Below the pieces are notes generated by a model. It was not told the origin of the DNA, did not search any database, and saw nothing but the letters and a program-made list of their open reading frames with translations. Positions 34,268 through 42,042 of a stretch of 64,000 nucleotides of DNA are shown here, piece by piece (the stretch's first letter is position 1; each line of letters begins with the position of its first letter). A program made the translations under genes and the position numbers. This stretch comes from Prevotella sp902465605 (GTDB lineage Bacteria; Bacteroidota; Bacteroidia; Bacteroidales; Bacteroidaceae), in NCBI GenBank assembly GCA_902465605.1, contig CABQNT010000010.1:50988-114987 (forward strand), in the 5' to 3' direction.

Positions 34268-35641
34268 ATGCAACAACACAGAGACAACTATACATTCTTA
34301 ACGCAAGGGCCCGTTTATCGGGTCATCGGAACCATGGCTGTGCCCACGATTGTCAGCATGCTGGTTACCAGTTTGTACAATGTGGCCGACACTTATTTCG
34401 TAGGAAAGATCAACACTCAGGCCGTCGCGGCCGTGGGCATCGTGTTCTCGGTGATGTTCGTTATTCAGGCATTCAGTTTCTTTTTCGGCAATGGGTCAGG
34501 CAACTACATCGCCCGTGAGCTCGGGGCGCAACGGCATCGCAATGCTGAGGCCATGGCGTCGACGGGCTTTTTTTATGCCCTTGTGGCGGGATTGCTCATC
34601 ATGGTGGTTGGCCTTCTCTTGCTGAGGCCTCTCTCCGTGTGGCTTGGCAGTACGCCCACCATCCTGCCTTACACAGAGAAATACCTCAGCATCATACTCC
34701 TTGGCGCGCCTTTGATGACCGGCTCGCTGTGTCTGAACAACCAGATGCGCTTCCAGGGCAATGCGTCATTCGCCATGTGGGGCATCGTTGCCGGCGCCAT
34801 TGTCAACGTAGGACTTAATCCTATCCTTATATTCTGGCTCGACTGGGGCATCACCGGAGCGGCTTTGGCCACGGTTTTCGGTCAGCTGGCCAGCTTTGTG
34901 GTACTGTTGCGCATGACCCGTCACGGCGGAAGCATCCGCATCAGCTTTCGTCATTTTTCCACCTCGCACATCTATATCAAGGAGATTCTGGCCGGTGGTA
35001 CGCCCTCTCTGTCACGCCAGGGGCTCACCAGCGTAGCCAGCATCTTGCTCAATGTGGCCGCTGCGCGCTATGGTGACGCAGCTGTTGCAGCCATGTCTAT
35101 TGCCAATAGGTTTACAATGATTGTCATGGCCTCTGTCATTGGATTGGGACATGGCTTCCAGCCGTTCTGCGGGTTCAGCTATGGCGCGCGTCTCTATGGC
35201 CGTGTGCGGAAGGGTTTCTGGTTTGCGGTGAGGATAGGAACCTGTTTCTTGCTGATTTGCACCGTGTTAGGATGGATTTTCTCGGATGCCATTGTCGAGT
35301 TGTTCCGCAACGATTCAGAGGTAATCCGCATCGGCACTCAGGCCTTGCGCTGGCAGTTGGTGTCGTTGCCAGCCATGGCGTTTTTCCTTATGTCTAATAT
35401 GTTGATGCAAACCATCCGTAAGACGTTCCGCGCAAATCTGCTGGCTGCCTCGCGCAGTGGTCTTTTCTTCATTCCTTTGATAGTAATATTACCTCAATTT
35501 TTAGGTTTGCAAGGCGTGATGATGAGTCAGGCTTGCAGCGATGCCTGCTCGATACTCCTTACGCTGCCGCTATTATATAAGACGTTTAGTGAGTTGAGAC
35601 AGGCGCAACAAGCTGGCGCACCAAACGATAAGAAAGGTTGA
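34268..35641 (+). CDS. MATE-family multidrug/Na+ efflux transporter
   Basis: 457 aa with about 12 membrane segments in two homologous halves. The N-terminal MATE motif is visible (GTMAVPTIVSMLVTSLYNVADTYFVGKI), as is the mirrored feature in the second half (GTPSLSRQGLTSVASILLNVAAARYGDAAVAAMSIANRF, GLGHGFQPFCGFSYGAR). Family members export cationic drugs or metabolites in exchange for Na+ or H+. It stands alone. Preceding gap is 130 bp; the 3' side opens into a 595-bp intergenic stretch. Confidence 0.94.
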   Translation: MQQHRDNYTFLTQGPVYRVIGTMAVPTIVSMLVTSLYNVADTYFVGKINTQAVAAVGIVFSVMFVIQAFSFFFGNGSGNYIARELGAQRHRNAEAMASTGFFYALVAGLLIMVVGLLLLRPLSVWLGSTPTILPYTEKYLSIILLGAPLMTGSLCLNNQMRFQGNASFAMWGIVAGAIVNVGLNPILIFWLDWGITGAALATVFGQLASFVVLLRMTRHGGSIRISFRHFSTSHIYIKEILAGGTPSLSRQGLTSVASILLNVAAARYGDAAVAAMSIANRFTMIVMASVIGLGHGFQPFCGFSYGARLYGRVRKGFWFAVRIGTCFLLICTVLGWIFSDAIVELFRNDSEVIRIGTQALRWQLVSLPAMAFFLMSNMLMQTIRKTFRANLLAASRSGLFFIPLIVILPQFLGLQGVMMSQACSDACSILLTLPLLYKTFSELRQAQQAGAPNDKKG

Positions 35642-35826
35642 AATTTTAGATAAAAATGTTCAGTATTTTGATGGTAATATGCCTTCAAAATGGCCTTTCA
35701 AAATCTCTCATCTGGAGAAAAATAATAGGTCGAGAGGATGCAAAGCAGGAGATTATTTGGGAATCGTCAGCCGTATTTTCAGCAATAACCATGCTTTTGT
35801 CGGCTTAGAAACTTCACTTTGGCAGT

Positions 35827-35892
35827 CAATTCGCATGTGGTTGCCCGTCAAAAGCATGTCAATTGGTGATTAAAAGCAATGCTTTTGTCTTG
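35827..35892. repeat. 22-bp tandem repeat block, locus 3 (three units)
   Basis: Units start at 35827, 35849 and 35871. The third contains TAAAAGCAATGCTTTTG, identical over 17 bases to the first unit of locus 1 at 14882. Confidence 0.7.
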
Positions 35893-36186
35893 AAAAAGCG
35901 TGGAAAATCCATATATACAGGTCTGTCTTCATCTTAATATATTGAAATACAAAGATTTACAAAATTTGCTCATATTTGGCGTATTTGCGACGAGCGGCAC
36001 AATAGTTTGTAAATACGGCAAGGATTTAGCGTCATGTTGTCAAGAAAATTCGTCATCATCCAAAAACTTGATTCTTATTTTTTCCATGGGTTTTGTTTCA
36101 TGAGTAGGCATCCTTCTTGTACTGAAAGTTGGTTAGAACGGGCCAAAAATCCAACCGCTGCACATGGCGTTTACAAACTTATTCGC

Positions 36187-36194
36187 TAAATTTG
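36187..36194 (+). promoter_or_regulatory. -7 box of the HMA-AraC regulator promoter
   Basis: TAAATTTG, 43 bp upstream of the ATG at 36237. Confidence 0.5.
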
Positions 36195-36236
36195 CAGATG
36201 ATACTTCATGCTGTTTGAAGGAAAGGGAGTAACGAG

Positions 36237-36854
36237 ATGAAGAATCAGGCAAAGCCATCTACTGCCGATAAGAAACGAGCATCTGCCGGCGGAAGTGTGT
36301 TGTACATCAAGAATATGGTGTGCGACCGCTGCATCATGGCTGTGCGGCAGTTGCTACAACGGCAGGGTATCGCACCTCAATCTGTAGAGTTAGGGGTGGT
36401 AAAACTGGCTGATGAACTCAATAAAGAACAGTTGGAAACGCTTGAAAAAGGGTTGCGGCAGCTGGGCTTTGAACTGCTTGACGACAAACGGCAGCAGACC
36501 ATCGACCGCATCAAAACCCTCATTGTCGACCTGGTTCATTATCATGACAACCGCTCCCAGCTCAACCTCTCCGACTATCTGGCACAACAGCTGCACAGCG
36601 AATATAGCAGTTTGAGTAAGCTTTTCAGTGAGTTTACGGGCATCACCATAGAGCGTTATTTCATTCTACAACGCATAGAGCGCGTCAAGGAGCTGATTTT
36701 CTACGACCAGTTGTCGCTCACCGAGATAGCCTATAAACTCAATTATTCGAGTGTGGCTTATCTGTCGAGCCAATTTAAGCAAATCACGGGCATGACACCC
36801 TCGCAATTCAAGGCATTGAAGAAAAATATGCGTAGGGGATTGGACACCATCTGA
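36237..36854 (+). CDS. AraC-family regulator with N-terminal heavy-metal-associated (HMA) sensor domain
   Basis: 205 aa. Residues 20-85 are a ferredoxin-like HMA domain with the metal-binding CxxC in IKNMVCDRCIMAVRQLL. Residues 95-200 are an AraC DNA-binding domain with two helix-turn-helix units (LHSEYSSLSKLFSEFTGITIERYFILQRIERVKELI; LTEIAYKLNYSSVAYLSSQFKQITGMTPSQFK). It lies directly before a copZ-like chaperone and a copper ATPase on the same strand, so it most likely senses Cu(I) through the CxxC and activates those genes. This replaces the CueR or CopY regulators of other phyla. Confidence 0.88.
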   Translation: MKNQAKPSTADKKRASAGGSVLYIKNMVCDRCIMAVRQLLQRQGIAPQSVELGVVKLADELNKEQLETLEKGLRQLGFELLDDKRQQTIDRIKTLIVDLVHYHDNRSQLNLSDYLAQQLHSEYSSLSKLFSEFTGITIERYFILQRIERVKELIFYDQLSLTEIAYKLNYSSVAYLSSQFKQITGMTPSQFKALKKNMRRGLDTI

Positions 36855-36913
36855 TATCCTTTTTTTATAATTTTCTCCCAAAATTCCATAACACGTTTTG
36901 TGGACCAAGGCTG

Positions 36914-36921
36914 TATCTTTG
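36914..36921 (+). promoter_or_regulatory. -7 box of the copZ-copA promoter
   Basis: TATCTTTG, 26 bp before the copZ-like ATG. The 60 bp upstream would be the likely target of the HMA-AraC activator; no clear direct repeat stands out. Confidence 0.5.
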
Positions 36922-36946
36922 CAGTGTTCAATTAAAACATATAACA

Positions 36947-37156
36947 ATGGAAAAGAAAATATTTAAAGTAAACGGAATGGCATGCGATCACTGCAAAGCC
37001 AAGGTAGAACGCACATTGTCGTGCCTCAAGGGTGTTGATTCGGCTGAGGTTGACTTGGCCAATCACACGGTTGCGGTGACCTATGATGAAGAGTTGATAA
37101 AACCAACGAACATGAAGAAGGCTGTCGATGAGGCTGGTTACGAGTTTCAGGTGTAA
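36947..37156 (+). CDS. Heavy-metal-associated domain copper chaperone (CopZ-like)
   Basis: 69 aa, a single HMA domain with MxCxxC in VNGMACDHCKAKVERTLSCLKGV and the usual C-terminal KPTNMKKAVDEAGYEFQV. It probably hands Cu(I) to the ATPase encoded 75 bp downstream. Normal length. The gap to copA is filled by an 8-bp tandem array. Confidence 0.92.
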   Translation: MEKKIFKVNGMACDHCKAKVERTLSCLKGVDSAEVDLANHTVAVTYDEELIKPTNMKKAVDEAGYEFQV

Positions 37157-37165
37157 TCACTCAAC

Positions 37166-37221
37166 AACTCAAAAACTCACCAACTCAAAAACTCAAGAAC
37201 TCAAAAACTCATCAACTATAA
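37166..37221. repeat. 8-bp tandem repeat array between copZ and copA (seven units)
   Basis: Seven consecutive 8-bp units of the form AACTCAnn (last unit AACTATAA). Every second unit is AACTCAAA, giving a 16-bp super-period. The motif resembles the inverted arrays in the tyrA operon at 44402-44540. Confidence 0.8.
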
Positions 37222-37230
37222 CAACATAAA

Positions 37231-39156
37231 ATGATTAAGAAAACAATACCGGTGGTGGGGATGGCATGTGCTGCCTGCTCTGCCCATGTGGAGCGGAAGC
37301 TCAATTCCCTGCCCGGCATACAGTCAGCGTCAGTCAGTCTGCCGGGCAGAAGCGCGCTGGTGGAATTCGACGAAAAAGAGATTTCACTCGAACAGATGAA
37401 GCATGAAATCAATGCCATTGGCTATGACCTCGTGATAGAGAGTGACCGGTCGGTGGAAGAGATAGAGCGCAATGCGTACAGACAACTGAAGCGAAAGACA
37501 CTGCTGTCGTGGCTTTTTGCCGTGTTGTGCATGGCCGTTTCGATGAGGTGGATTTCATTGGGGTCAGTCCAAGTGTCCAATCAAGTGGCCATGCTGCTGG
37601 CATTGGCCAACTTTGTCTACTGCGGTCGCCGGTTCTTCGTATCTGCTTGGAAGCAGTTGCTGCAAAGGTCGGCCAACATGGATACGCTCGTGGCACTCTC
37701 CACGGGCATCGCGTTCGTCTTCAGTGCGTTCAACACCTTTTACGGTGAGCGCGTTTGGGGCAGCAGAGACATTGAGTGGCACACTTATTTTGATGCCTCG
37801 GTGATGATCATCACCTTCGTTCTCACCGGCAGGTTGTTGGAAGAGAGGGCCAAGGACAGCACAGCCGGCAGTATTCGCCAGCTCATGGGCCTGTCTCCCA
37901 AGACGGCTCATTTGGTTAGTGGCGAGCAGACGGAGGACATCCCTCTGTCTACCGTCAAGATAGGTGACGTGCTTGAGGTGCGTGCGGGTGAGAAAGTGCC
38001 GGTAGATGGTGAGGTGACTTGGGCGACGAGCTTTATGCTCGAAGATGGAGCTTATGTTGATGAGAGCATGATAACCGGTGAGCCCACACCGGCATTGAAG
38101 CAGGTTGGGGCATCAGTGTTGGCTGGTACCGTTATCTCGCAGGGCAAACTTCGATTTAAAGCCCAACAGATTGGCGAGCATACGGCGTTGGCTCAGATTA
38201 TCCAAATGGTGCAGCAGGCACAGGGAAGCAAGGCCCCCGTGCAGCGCGTTGTCGACAAGTTGGCATTGGTGTTTGTGCCGGTAGTCATGGGTGTAGCCTT
38301 GTTGACGTTCGCGCTCTGGTGGCTTCTTGGTGGCAACGAGGCTCTTCCGCAAGCCATTCTGTCGGCTGTCTCGGTGCTGGTCATAGCTTGTCCGTGTGCC
38401 ATGGGCTTGGCAACACCAACGGCATTGATGGTGGGCATCGGGAAAGCAGCAGAGAAGAACGTGCTTATCAAGGACGCAACAGCGCTGGAAAGTCTGCGTA
38501 AGGTCAATGCCATGGTCATTGACAAGACTGGCACGCTGACTATTCCGAATCAGCAAATCGATTTTACCAAGGCCGATGACTTACCCCTTGAAGCGCGCGA
38601 AACGCTGAAGCCGAATGCCCGTGAGGCCATGCTTGAATTGCAAAACGAGGCTGGGGTGGAGGTCTATATGATGAGTGGCGACAAAGAAGAGGCCGCCAAA
38701 TATTGGGCTCTGCAAGCGGGTATCCGCCATTATCAAAGTAAGGTGCTGCCCCAGGATAAAGAAAACTTGGTGCGCAAGTTGCAGCGTGAGGGCAAGCAGG
38801 TGGCCATGGTTGGCGACGGTATCAATGACACGCAGGCCCTGGCGATGGCGGATGTGAGCATTGCCATGGGGCGGGGAACCGACGTGGCCATGGATGTGGC
38901 GCAGGTAACGATGATGGGCGATGACCTTCGACGCTTGCCACAAGCCATCCATTTGAGCAAGAAAACGGTGTCGATGATCAGGCAGAATCTCTTTTGGGCC
39001 TTCATCTACAACATCGTTTGTATTCCGTTGGCGGCCGGTGTGCTGCATCTTTTCGGTGTCAATTTCCAGATAACGCCCATGTGGGCCAGTGCTTTGATGG
39101 CCTTTTCGAGCGTGAGCGTGGTGCTCAACAGCTTGCGATTAAAGTATGTGAAGTAG
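37231..39156 (+). CDS. copA: Copper-translocating P1B-type ATPase, compact form lacking most of the nucleotide-binding domain
   Basis: 641 aa. N-terminal HMA domain with GMACAACS (C13, C16); membrane segments; actuator TGE loop (MITGEPT); the CPC metal site in IACPCAMGLATPTALMVG (C387, C389); phosphorylation site DKTGTLT (D431); hinge GDGINDTQALA (D529); and the TM7/8 region ending MWASALMAFSSVSVVLNSLRL. The spacing is unusual. D431 and D529 are 98 residues apart, against roughly 190-195 in E. coli or Archaeoglobus CopA, and no HP motif or GxGxxG of the N domain is visible between them. The P-domain halves are joined by a short linker (PNQQIDFTKADDLPLEARETLKPNAREAML). The reading frame is uninterrupted, so this is not a frameshift. 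It would export Cu(I) if active. Confidence 0.88.
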   Translation: MIKKTIPVVGMACAACSAHVERKLNSLPGIQSASVSLPGRSALVEFDEKEISLEQMKHEINAIGYDLVIESDRSVEEIERNAYRQLKRKTLLSWLFAVLCMAVSMRWISLGSVQVSNQVAMLLALANFVYCGRRFFVSAWKQLLQRSANMDTLVALSTGIAFVFSAFNTFYGERVWGSRDIEWHTYFDASVMIITFVLTGRLLEERAKDSTAGSIRQLMGLSPKTAHLVSGEQTEDIPLSTVKIGDVLEVRAGEKVPVDGEVTWATSFMLEDGAYVDESMITGEPTPALKQVGASVLAGTVISQGKLRFKAQQIGEHTALAQIIQMVQQAQGSKAPVQRVVDKLALVFVPVVMGVALLTFALWWLLGGNEALPQAILSAVSVLVIACPCAMGLATPTALMVGIGKAAEKNVLIKDATALESLRKVNAMVIDKTGTLTIPNQQIDFTKADDLPLEARETLKPNAREAMLELQNEAGVEVYMMSGDKEEAAKYWALQAGIRHYQSKVLPQDKENLVRKLQREGKQVAMVGDGINDTQALAMADVSIAMGRGTDVAMDVAQVTMMGDDLRRLPQAIHLSKKTVSMIRQNLFWAFIYNIVCIPLAAGVLHLFGVNFQITPMWASALMAFSSVSVVLNSLRLKYVK

Positions 39157-39165
39157 TTGAAAGGT

Positions 39166-39223
39166 GCAAACAAGTGGGAAAAGAAAAAGGGTTGTCGGTG
39201 GTTAACACTGCCCCCTTGTTTGC
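39166..39223. terminator. inverted repeat between convergent copA and the outer-membrane protein gene
   Basis: GCAAACAAG (39166-39174) pairs with 39215-39223, with additional GTGGG/CCCC pairing inside. It may act as a bidirectional terminator. The loop is long. Confidence 0.4.
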
Positions 39224-39264
39224 GTTTGTACCGGTTGGCAAGATGGATAAACGTTGTTTATCGT

Positions 39265-40023
39265 TTACCATTCCGGCACGGGATAGTTGTATTGATCGAA
39301 GTAGCGGCTATCTTGTTTGGGCATCCAGCCTCGTTCTACCGATAATTGCACGCTGAAAGAAGGGTTGAAGTTGTACTTCACCGCAGCGCCGATGCGGTCG
39401 CCCAAATTGCCCATATCGTACAAGGGTAGCGGAGTGAAGCGAGTTTGGACGATGGATTTTTGTCCGTAGAGATAAGCCTCCCAGTGTTCGTCAAAGCGAT
39501 AACCCAAGGCTGCCGTCAGTCCGGCATCGCGGTAAGATGTACGGCTCCATATAATGTTGTTGAGATAACCGCCCACGGCGAGCGACAAATTCTTGGTCAG
39601 GGGCATGGCATACATGGCCGACAGGTTCTGTGTGAACCCTGCTCCACGAGGTGCGTTCTTACCCAAAAAAGCGAAAACAGATGCACCAAGGTTGACATTC
39701 AGACCGGGGTGAAGATCCCAATTGTACCAACCCAGCCATCCGTAAGGGTACCAACGGAAGGGCAACACCTGCCCGTATGCATTCATGGTGGGCAGATGCA
39801 GTGTGTCGGTAGCCGTGGTTTGTGCGGCCGGCAAATGTCTGTCGATGATGGGTTGGGCATAGGTTCCAGCCGTGTGAGGTTGAAGATTGAGGCCAGCATC
39901 AGCATGTTTGGCTTGTACAGAGTCTGTTCTTTCGACCGTCGACCGAAATACTTGGCGACGCTCCTGCGCACTGATGTTGATGCAAAACAGCCCAACCAAC
40001 AATAAAAAGTACATCTTTTTCAT
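39265..40023 (-). CDS. small outer-membrane beta-barrel-like protein, unknown function
   Basis: 252 aa from ATG 40023. Signal peptide (MYFLLLVGLFCINISAQ). A disordered stretch to about residue 85 is followed by a barrel-like region with alternating aromatic strands (GVNLGASVFAFLG-type, LSLAVGGYLNNIIW, AALGYRFDEHWEAYLYGQKS, IGAAVKYNFNPSFSVQLSVERGW). No TonB plug or OmpA domain. A minus-strand -7 box lies at 40030-40037, so close to the start that the message would be almost leaderless, or another promoter is used. Confidence 0.7.
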   Translation of the reverse strand: MKKMYFLLLVGLFCINISAQERRQVFRSTVERTDSVQAKHADAGLNLQPHTAGTYAQPIIDRHLPAAQTTATDTLHLPTMNAYGQVLPFRWYPYGWLGWYNWDLHPGLNVNLGASVFAFLGKNAPRGAGFTQNLSAMYAMPLTKNLSLAVGGYLNNIIWSRTSYRDAGLTAALGYRFDEHWEAYLYGQKSIVQTRFTPLPLYDMGNLGDRIGAAVKYNFNPSFSVQLSVERGWMPKQDSRYFDQYNYPVPEW

Positions 40024-40029
40024 CTGCCA

Positions 40030-40037
40030 CAAAGATA
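40030..40037 (-). promoter_or_regulatory. -7 box next to the outer-membrane protein start
   Basis: TATCTTTG on the minus strand, only 7 bp from the ATG at 40023. Confidence 0.4.
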
Positions 40038-40099
40038 GGTTATCGTGCTAATATCGCAAAACTTTTAAGGGTAATTTTATTTTAATTATCAATTGTTAT

Positions 40100-40130
40100 T
40101 TTGGTTCTCTGCTTATTTATGCTATTTTTG
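40100..40130 (+). promoter_or_regulatory. Bacteroidetes-type promoter of the exported protein-TPR pair
   Basis: TTTG at 40100-40103, a 19-bp spacer, and TATTTTTG at 40123-40130, 26 bp before the ATG at 40156. Confidence 0.6.
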
Positions 40131-40155
40131 CGACGTTCTTTTAAATGATACGACA

Positions 40156-40746
40156 ATGAAGAAAATTGGGTATATCGTGCTTGTCCTTTTATTGGGAGCA
40201 GTCACAAACGTGTCGGCGCAGAGCCAAGATAAGAAAAAAGAGCCTTTTGATAAAAAGGTGTCGAAGTTTTTGAAGAAGACCAAGAAGGAGTTGGAGCAGG
40301 CCGGACATGAGCTTGGCGATGCTATTGGCTTTAACGACAGGATAGATGGAAAGTCTGATTTGTTGAAAGTAAACGGCTCTTATTACATGCCCTTGTACAG
40401 CACGGATCTGTATAAAGGCGAAGATGCGTTGACGTATCGCAAGACCTGCACACAACTGTTTAGAAAGAAATACCCCAAGGTAAGCATCCAGTCGATAGCC
40501 ATTCCACAGAAAGAATGGGTACTGGAGTCGGTTGAAAAGGATGGCGAACTGGTGGGATATCAACGAACGCTACATTGTTTCATTATCGCCCGTGACGGTG
40601 ATGAGGGGTATGTCAATGCCAAATTTACCTATCAGCAGTATAAAAATGTGGGACAGGAGTTTCAAAACGTGAAGGACTGGTGGCCGAAATGGGAGCGTAC
40701 CGACTTCATGACCAACTCGGTTTACGAACAACTTTTAAATCTATAA
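40156..40746 (+). CDS. exported protein of unknown function
   Basis: 196 aa from ATG 40156; the longer open frame overlaps the promoter. Signal peptide (IGYIVLVLLLGAVTNVSAQ). A Lys-rich helical segment (FDKKVSKFLKKTKKELEQAGHELGDAIGF) is followed by a mixed alpha/beta domain (GSYYMPLYSTDLYKG, VSIQSIAIPQKEWV, LHCFIIARDGDEGYVNAKFTYQQYKNVG). I do not recognise the family. It precedes the TPR gene by 5 bp, so the two are cotranscribed. Confidence 0.75.
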   Translation: MKKIGYIVLVLLLGAVTNVSAQSQDKKKEPFDKKVSKFLKKTKKELEQAGHELGDAIGFNDRIDGKSDLLKVNGSYYMPLYSTDLYKGEDALTYRKTCTQLFRKKYPKVSIQSIAIPQKEWVLESVEKDGELVGYQRTLHCFIIARDGDEGYVNAKFTYQQYKNVGQEFQNVKDWWPKWERTDFMTNSVYEQLLNL

Positions 40747-40751
40747 AAACT

Positions 40752-41642
40752 ATGAATTTCTTGAAATCGCTGTTTGGAAACAAGGCTGAAAACGAGGAAG
40801 AAAAGCGCCGGGAAGAAGAACGAAAGAACTTTGAAACACTGAAATACGATGGTGTCAGAGCGCTACAGATTAACCAAATAGAGCAAGCCCTGCGCTGTTT
40901 CAGTCACGCCTTGCAACTGCACGACGATCTGGAGACGCGTGATTACTATTCACAGGCCTTGATACGAAACAACGACCTGCCTGGTGCCTACGCACAATTG
41001 CAGAAGCTGGTGGAGGCAGAACCCGACAATTTGCAGATTTATCTTCGCATGGCCGATGTAGCATATATGATGGAAGACTATGTTGCCATGGGCAATGCCT
41101 GTGAGAAAGCCATGCTCGTGGACAGTGAAAATCCGCAAGTGTTGTATCGCTATGCCAAGGCCTGCATAGGTCGTGACGACCTTACCAACGCCATTGCCAT
41201 GCTCACCAAAGCCATCATGTTGAACCCCGAAGCATACGAAGCCTATCTCTTGCGAGGCGAAACGCTGTTGGATTCGGGTGATTTGGACGCTGCGGACGAA
41301 GATGCCACCCATCTGTTAGAACAGTTGGCAGACAATGAAGACGTGCTGGTTTTGAAGGCTCGCATCGAACAGAAGATGGGCAACAAGGCTGAGGCGCTTA
41401 CCTATTATAATAAGGTGATAGACGTAAATCCTTTCTCGATGGTTGCCTTTCAAGAGCGAGGGCCGCTCAGGATGGAGCTTGGTGATGAGCAAGGGGGTAG
41501 GGAAGACATTGAGATGGCCGAGAAGATGGCTGCTCAATTGGCTGCCGATCAGGCCCAAGGTGTTGCTGATGAGGATGTGGAGCAGAAGGTGAAACAGGCC
41601 TACAAGAACGTGGATGCATACGGCATTTTCAGCAATTCTTGA
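40752..41642 (+). CDS. tetratricopeptide-repeat protein
   Basis: 296 aa from ATG 40752. There is no signal peptide. A charged N-terminal helix (AENEEEKRREEERKNFETL) is followed by six to seven TPR units from residue 35 to 255 (ALQINQIEQALRCFSHALQLH, DDLPGAYAQLQKLVEAEPDN, DDLTNAIAMLTKAIMLNPEAYEAYLLRGETLLDSGDLDAA, GNKAEALTYYNKVIDVNPFS). It is an interaction scaffold of unknown partner, cotranscribed with the exported protein upstream. Confidence 0.88.
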   Translation: MNFLKSLFGNKAENEEEKRREEERKNFETLKYDGVRALQINQIEQALRCFSHALQLHDDLETRDYYSQALIRNNDLPGAYAQLQKLVEAEPDNLQIYLRMADVAYMMEDYVAMGNACEKAMLVDSENPQVLYRYAKACIGRDDLTNAIAMLTKAIMLNPEAYEAYLLRGETLLDSGDLDAADEDATHLLEQLADNEDVLVLKARIEQKMGNKAEALTYYNKVIDVNPFSMVAFQERGPLRMELGDEQGGREDIEMAEKMAAQLAADQAQGVADEDVEQKVKQAYKNVDAYGIFSNS

Positions 41643-41701
41643 TACCTCGTCTTCAAAAATATTAAAAATGTAAGTTATTTTAATGATTTCTTAGCAAAAT
41701 G

Positions 41702-41733
41702 TTTGTTAGTTACAAATAAATCATCTACTTTTG
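41702..41733 (+). promoter_or_regulatory. Bacteroidetes-type promoter of the aromatic amino-acid operon
   Basis: TTTG at 41702-41705, a 20-bp spacer, and TACTTTTG at 41726-41733. A perfect match to the consensus, 17 bp before the leader-peptide ATG. Confidence 0.7.
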
Positions 41734-41750
41734 TAATCGAATTAAGAGAT

Positions 41751-41843
41751 ATGAGAAAAATGTTGAATCAGTTACACACATCTTATTATTACTTCTATTT
41801 TTACTTTGCAAACACTTGTGAAGCGGAAGTTTGTGTGCCATAG
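41751..41843 (+). CDS. leader peptide of a Phe/Tyr transcription attenuator
   Basis: 30 codons, starting 17 bp after the promoter. The middle is a run of tyrosine and phenylalanine codons, SYYYFYFYF (41781-41807), followed by ANTCEAEVCVP and TAG. Seventeen bases after the run lies an antiterminator segment that pairs with the terminator downstream. Genes for Phe/Tyr synthesis follow. The geometry is that of classical ribosome-mediated attenuation: stalling at the Y/F codons when charged tRNA is scarce frees the antiterminator. Confidence 0.82.
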   Translation: MRKMLNQLHTSYYYFYFYFANTCEAEVCVP

Positions 41844-41903
41844 TCAATTCAATAAATAACCCCATAAAAGCCTCGCTTCACAATATGTGAAAGCGGGGCT
41901 TTT
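41817..41903 (+). promoter_or_regulatory. attenuator: antiterminator/terminator switch of the aromatic operon
   Basis: Segment 2, TGTGAAGCG (41817-41825), is perfectly complementary over 9 bp to segment 3, CGCTTCACA (41874-41882). Segment 3 also forms the 5' arm of a terminator hairpin (41866-41881 with 41887-41903, AAAAGCC/GGCTTTT at the base) followed by TTTTCGCTTGT. When the ribosome reads through to the stop at 41841-41843 it covers segment 2, so the terminator forms. When it stalls on the Tyr/Phe codons the 2:3 pairing wins. Confidence 0.78.
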
Positions 41904-41935
41904 CGCTTGTAGTGCCTCATCAAACAAATAAGGAT

Positions 41936-42010
41936 ATGAAGAGAAAGCAAAATAATTCTTTCTTTCACCATGAGGTCGGAAAGGCAAAGATGAAGAAGTT
42001 TGAACGATAA
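41936..42010 (+). CDS. possible second small ORF after the attenuator
   Basis: 24 codons with a purine-rich AAGGAT 6 bp before the ATG, unusual in this window. The peptide is basic, with an NNSFFHHEVGK segment and a KMKKFER end. It lies between the attenuator terminator and the aminotransferase gene. It could be a translated spacer helping ribosome access, or a relic. No homology is recognised. Confidence 0.3.
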   Translation: MKRKQNNSFFHHEVGKAKMKKFER

Positions 42011-42042
42011 GTTCGTGGTCTAACTATAAAATCAACAACAAA

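Larger units (their letters stand above)
35642..36236. other. intergenic region with a 22-bp repeat block and copper-regulator promoter
   Basis: 595 bp. It contains the repeat block at 35827-35892 and a -7 box at 36187-36194. Two short ORFs (35679-35873 and 35900-36103) lack coding features and are not called. Confidence 0.5.

Noticed and set aside
35900..36103. Plus-strand ORF of 67 codons upstream of the copper regulator
   Set aside because: No domain, signal or conserved-looking segment; it overlaps an AT-rich promoter-proximal stretch.
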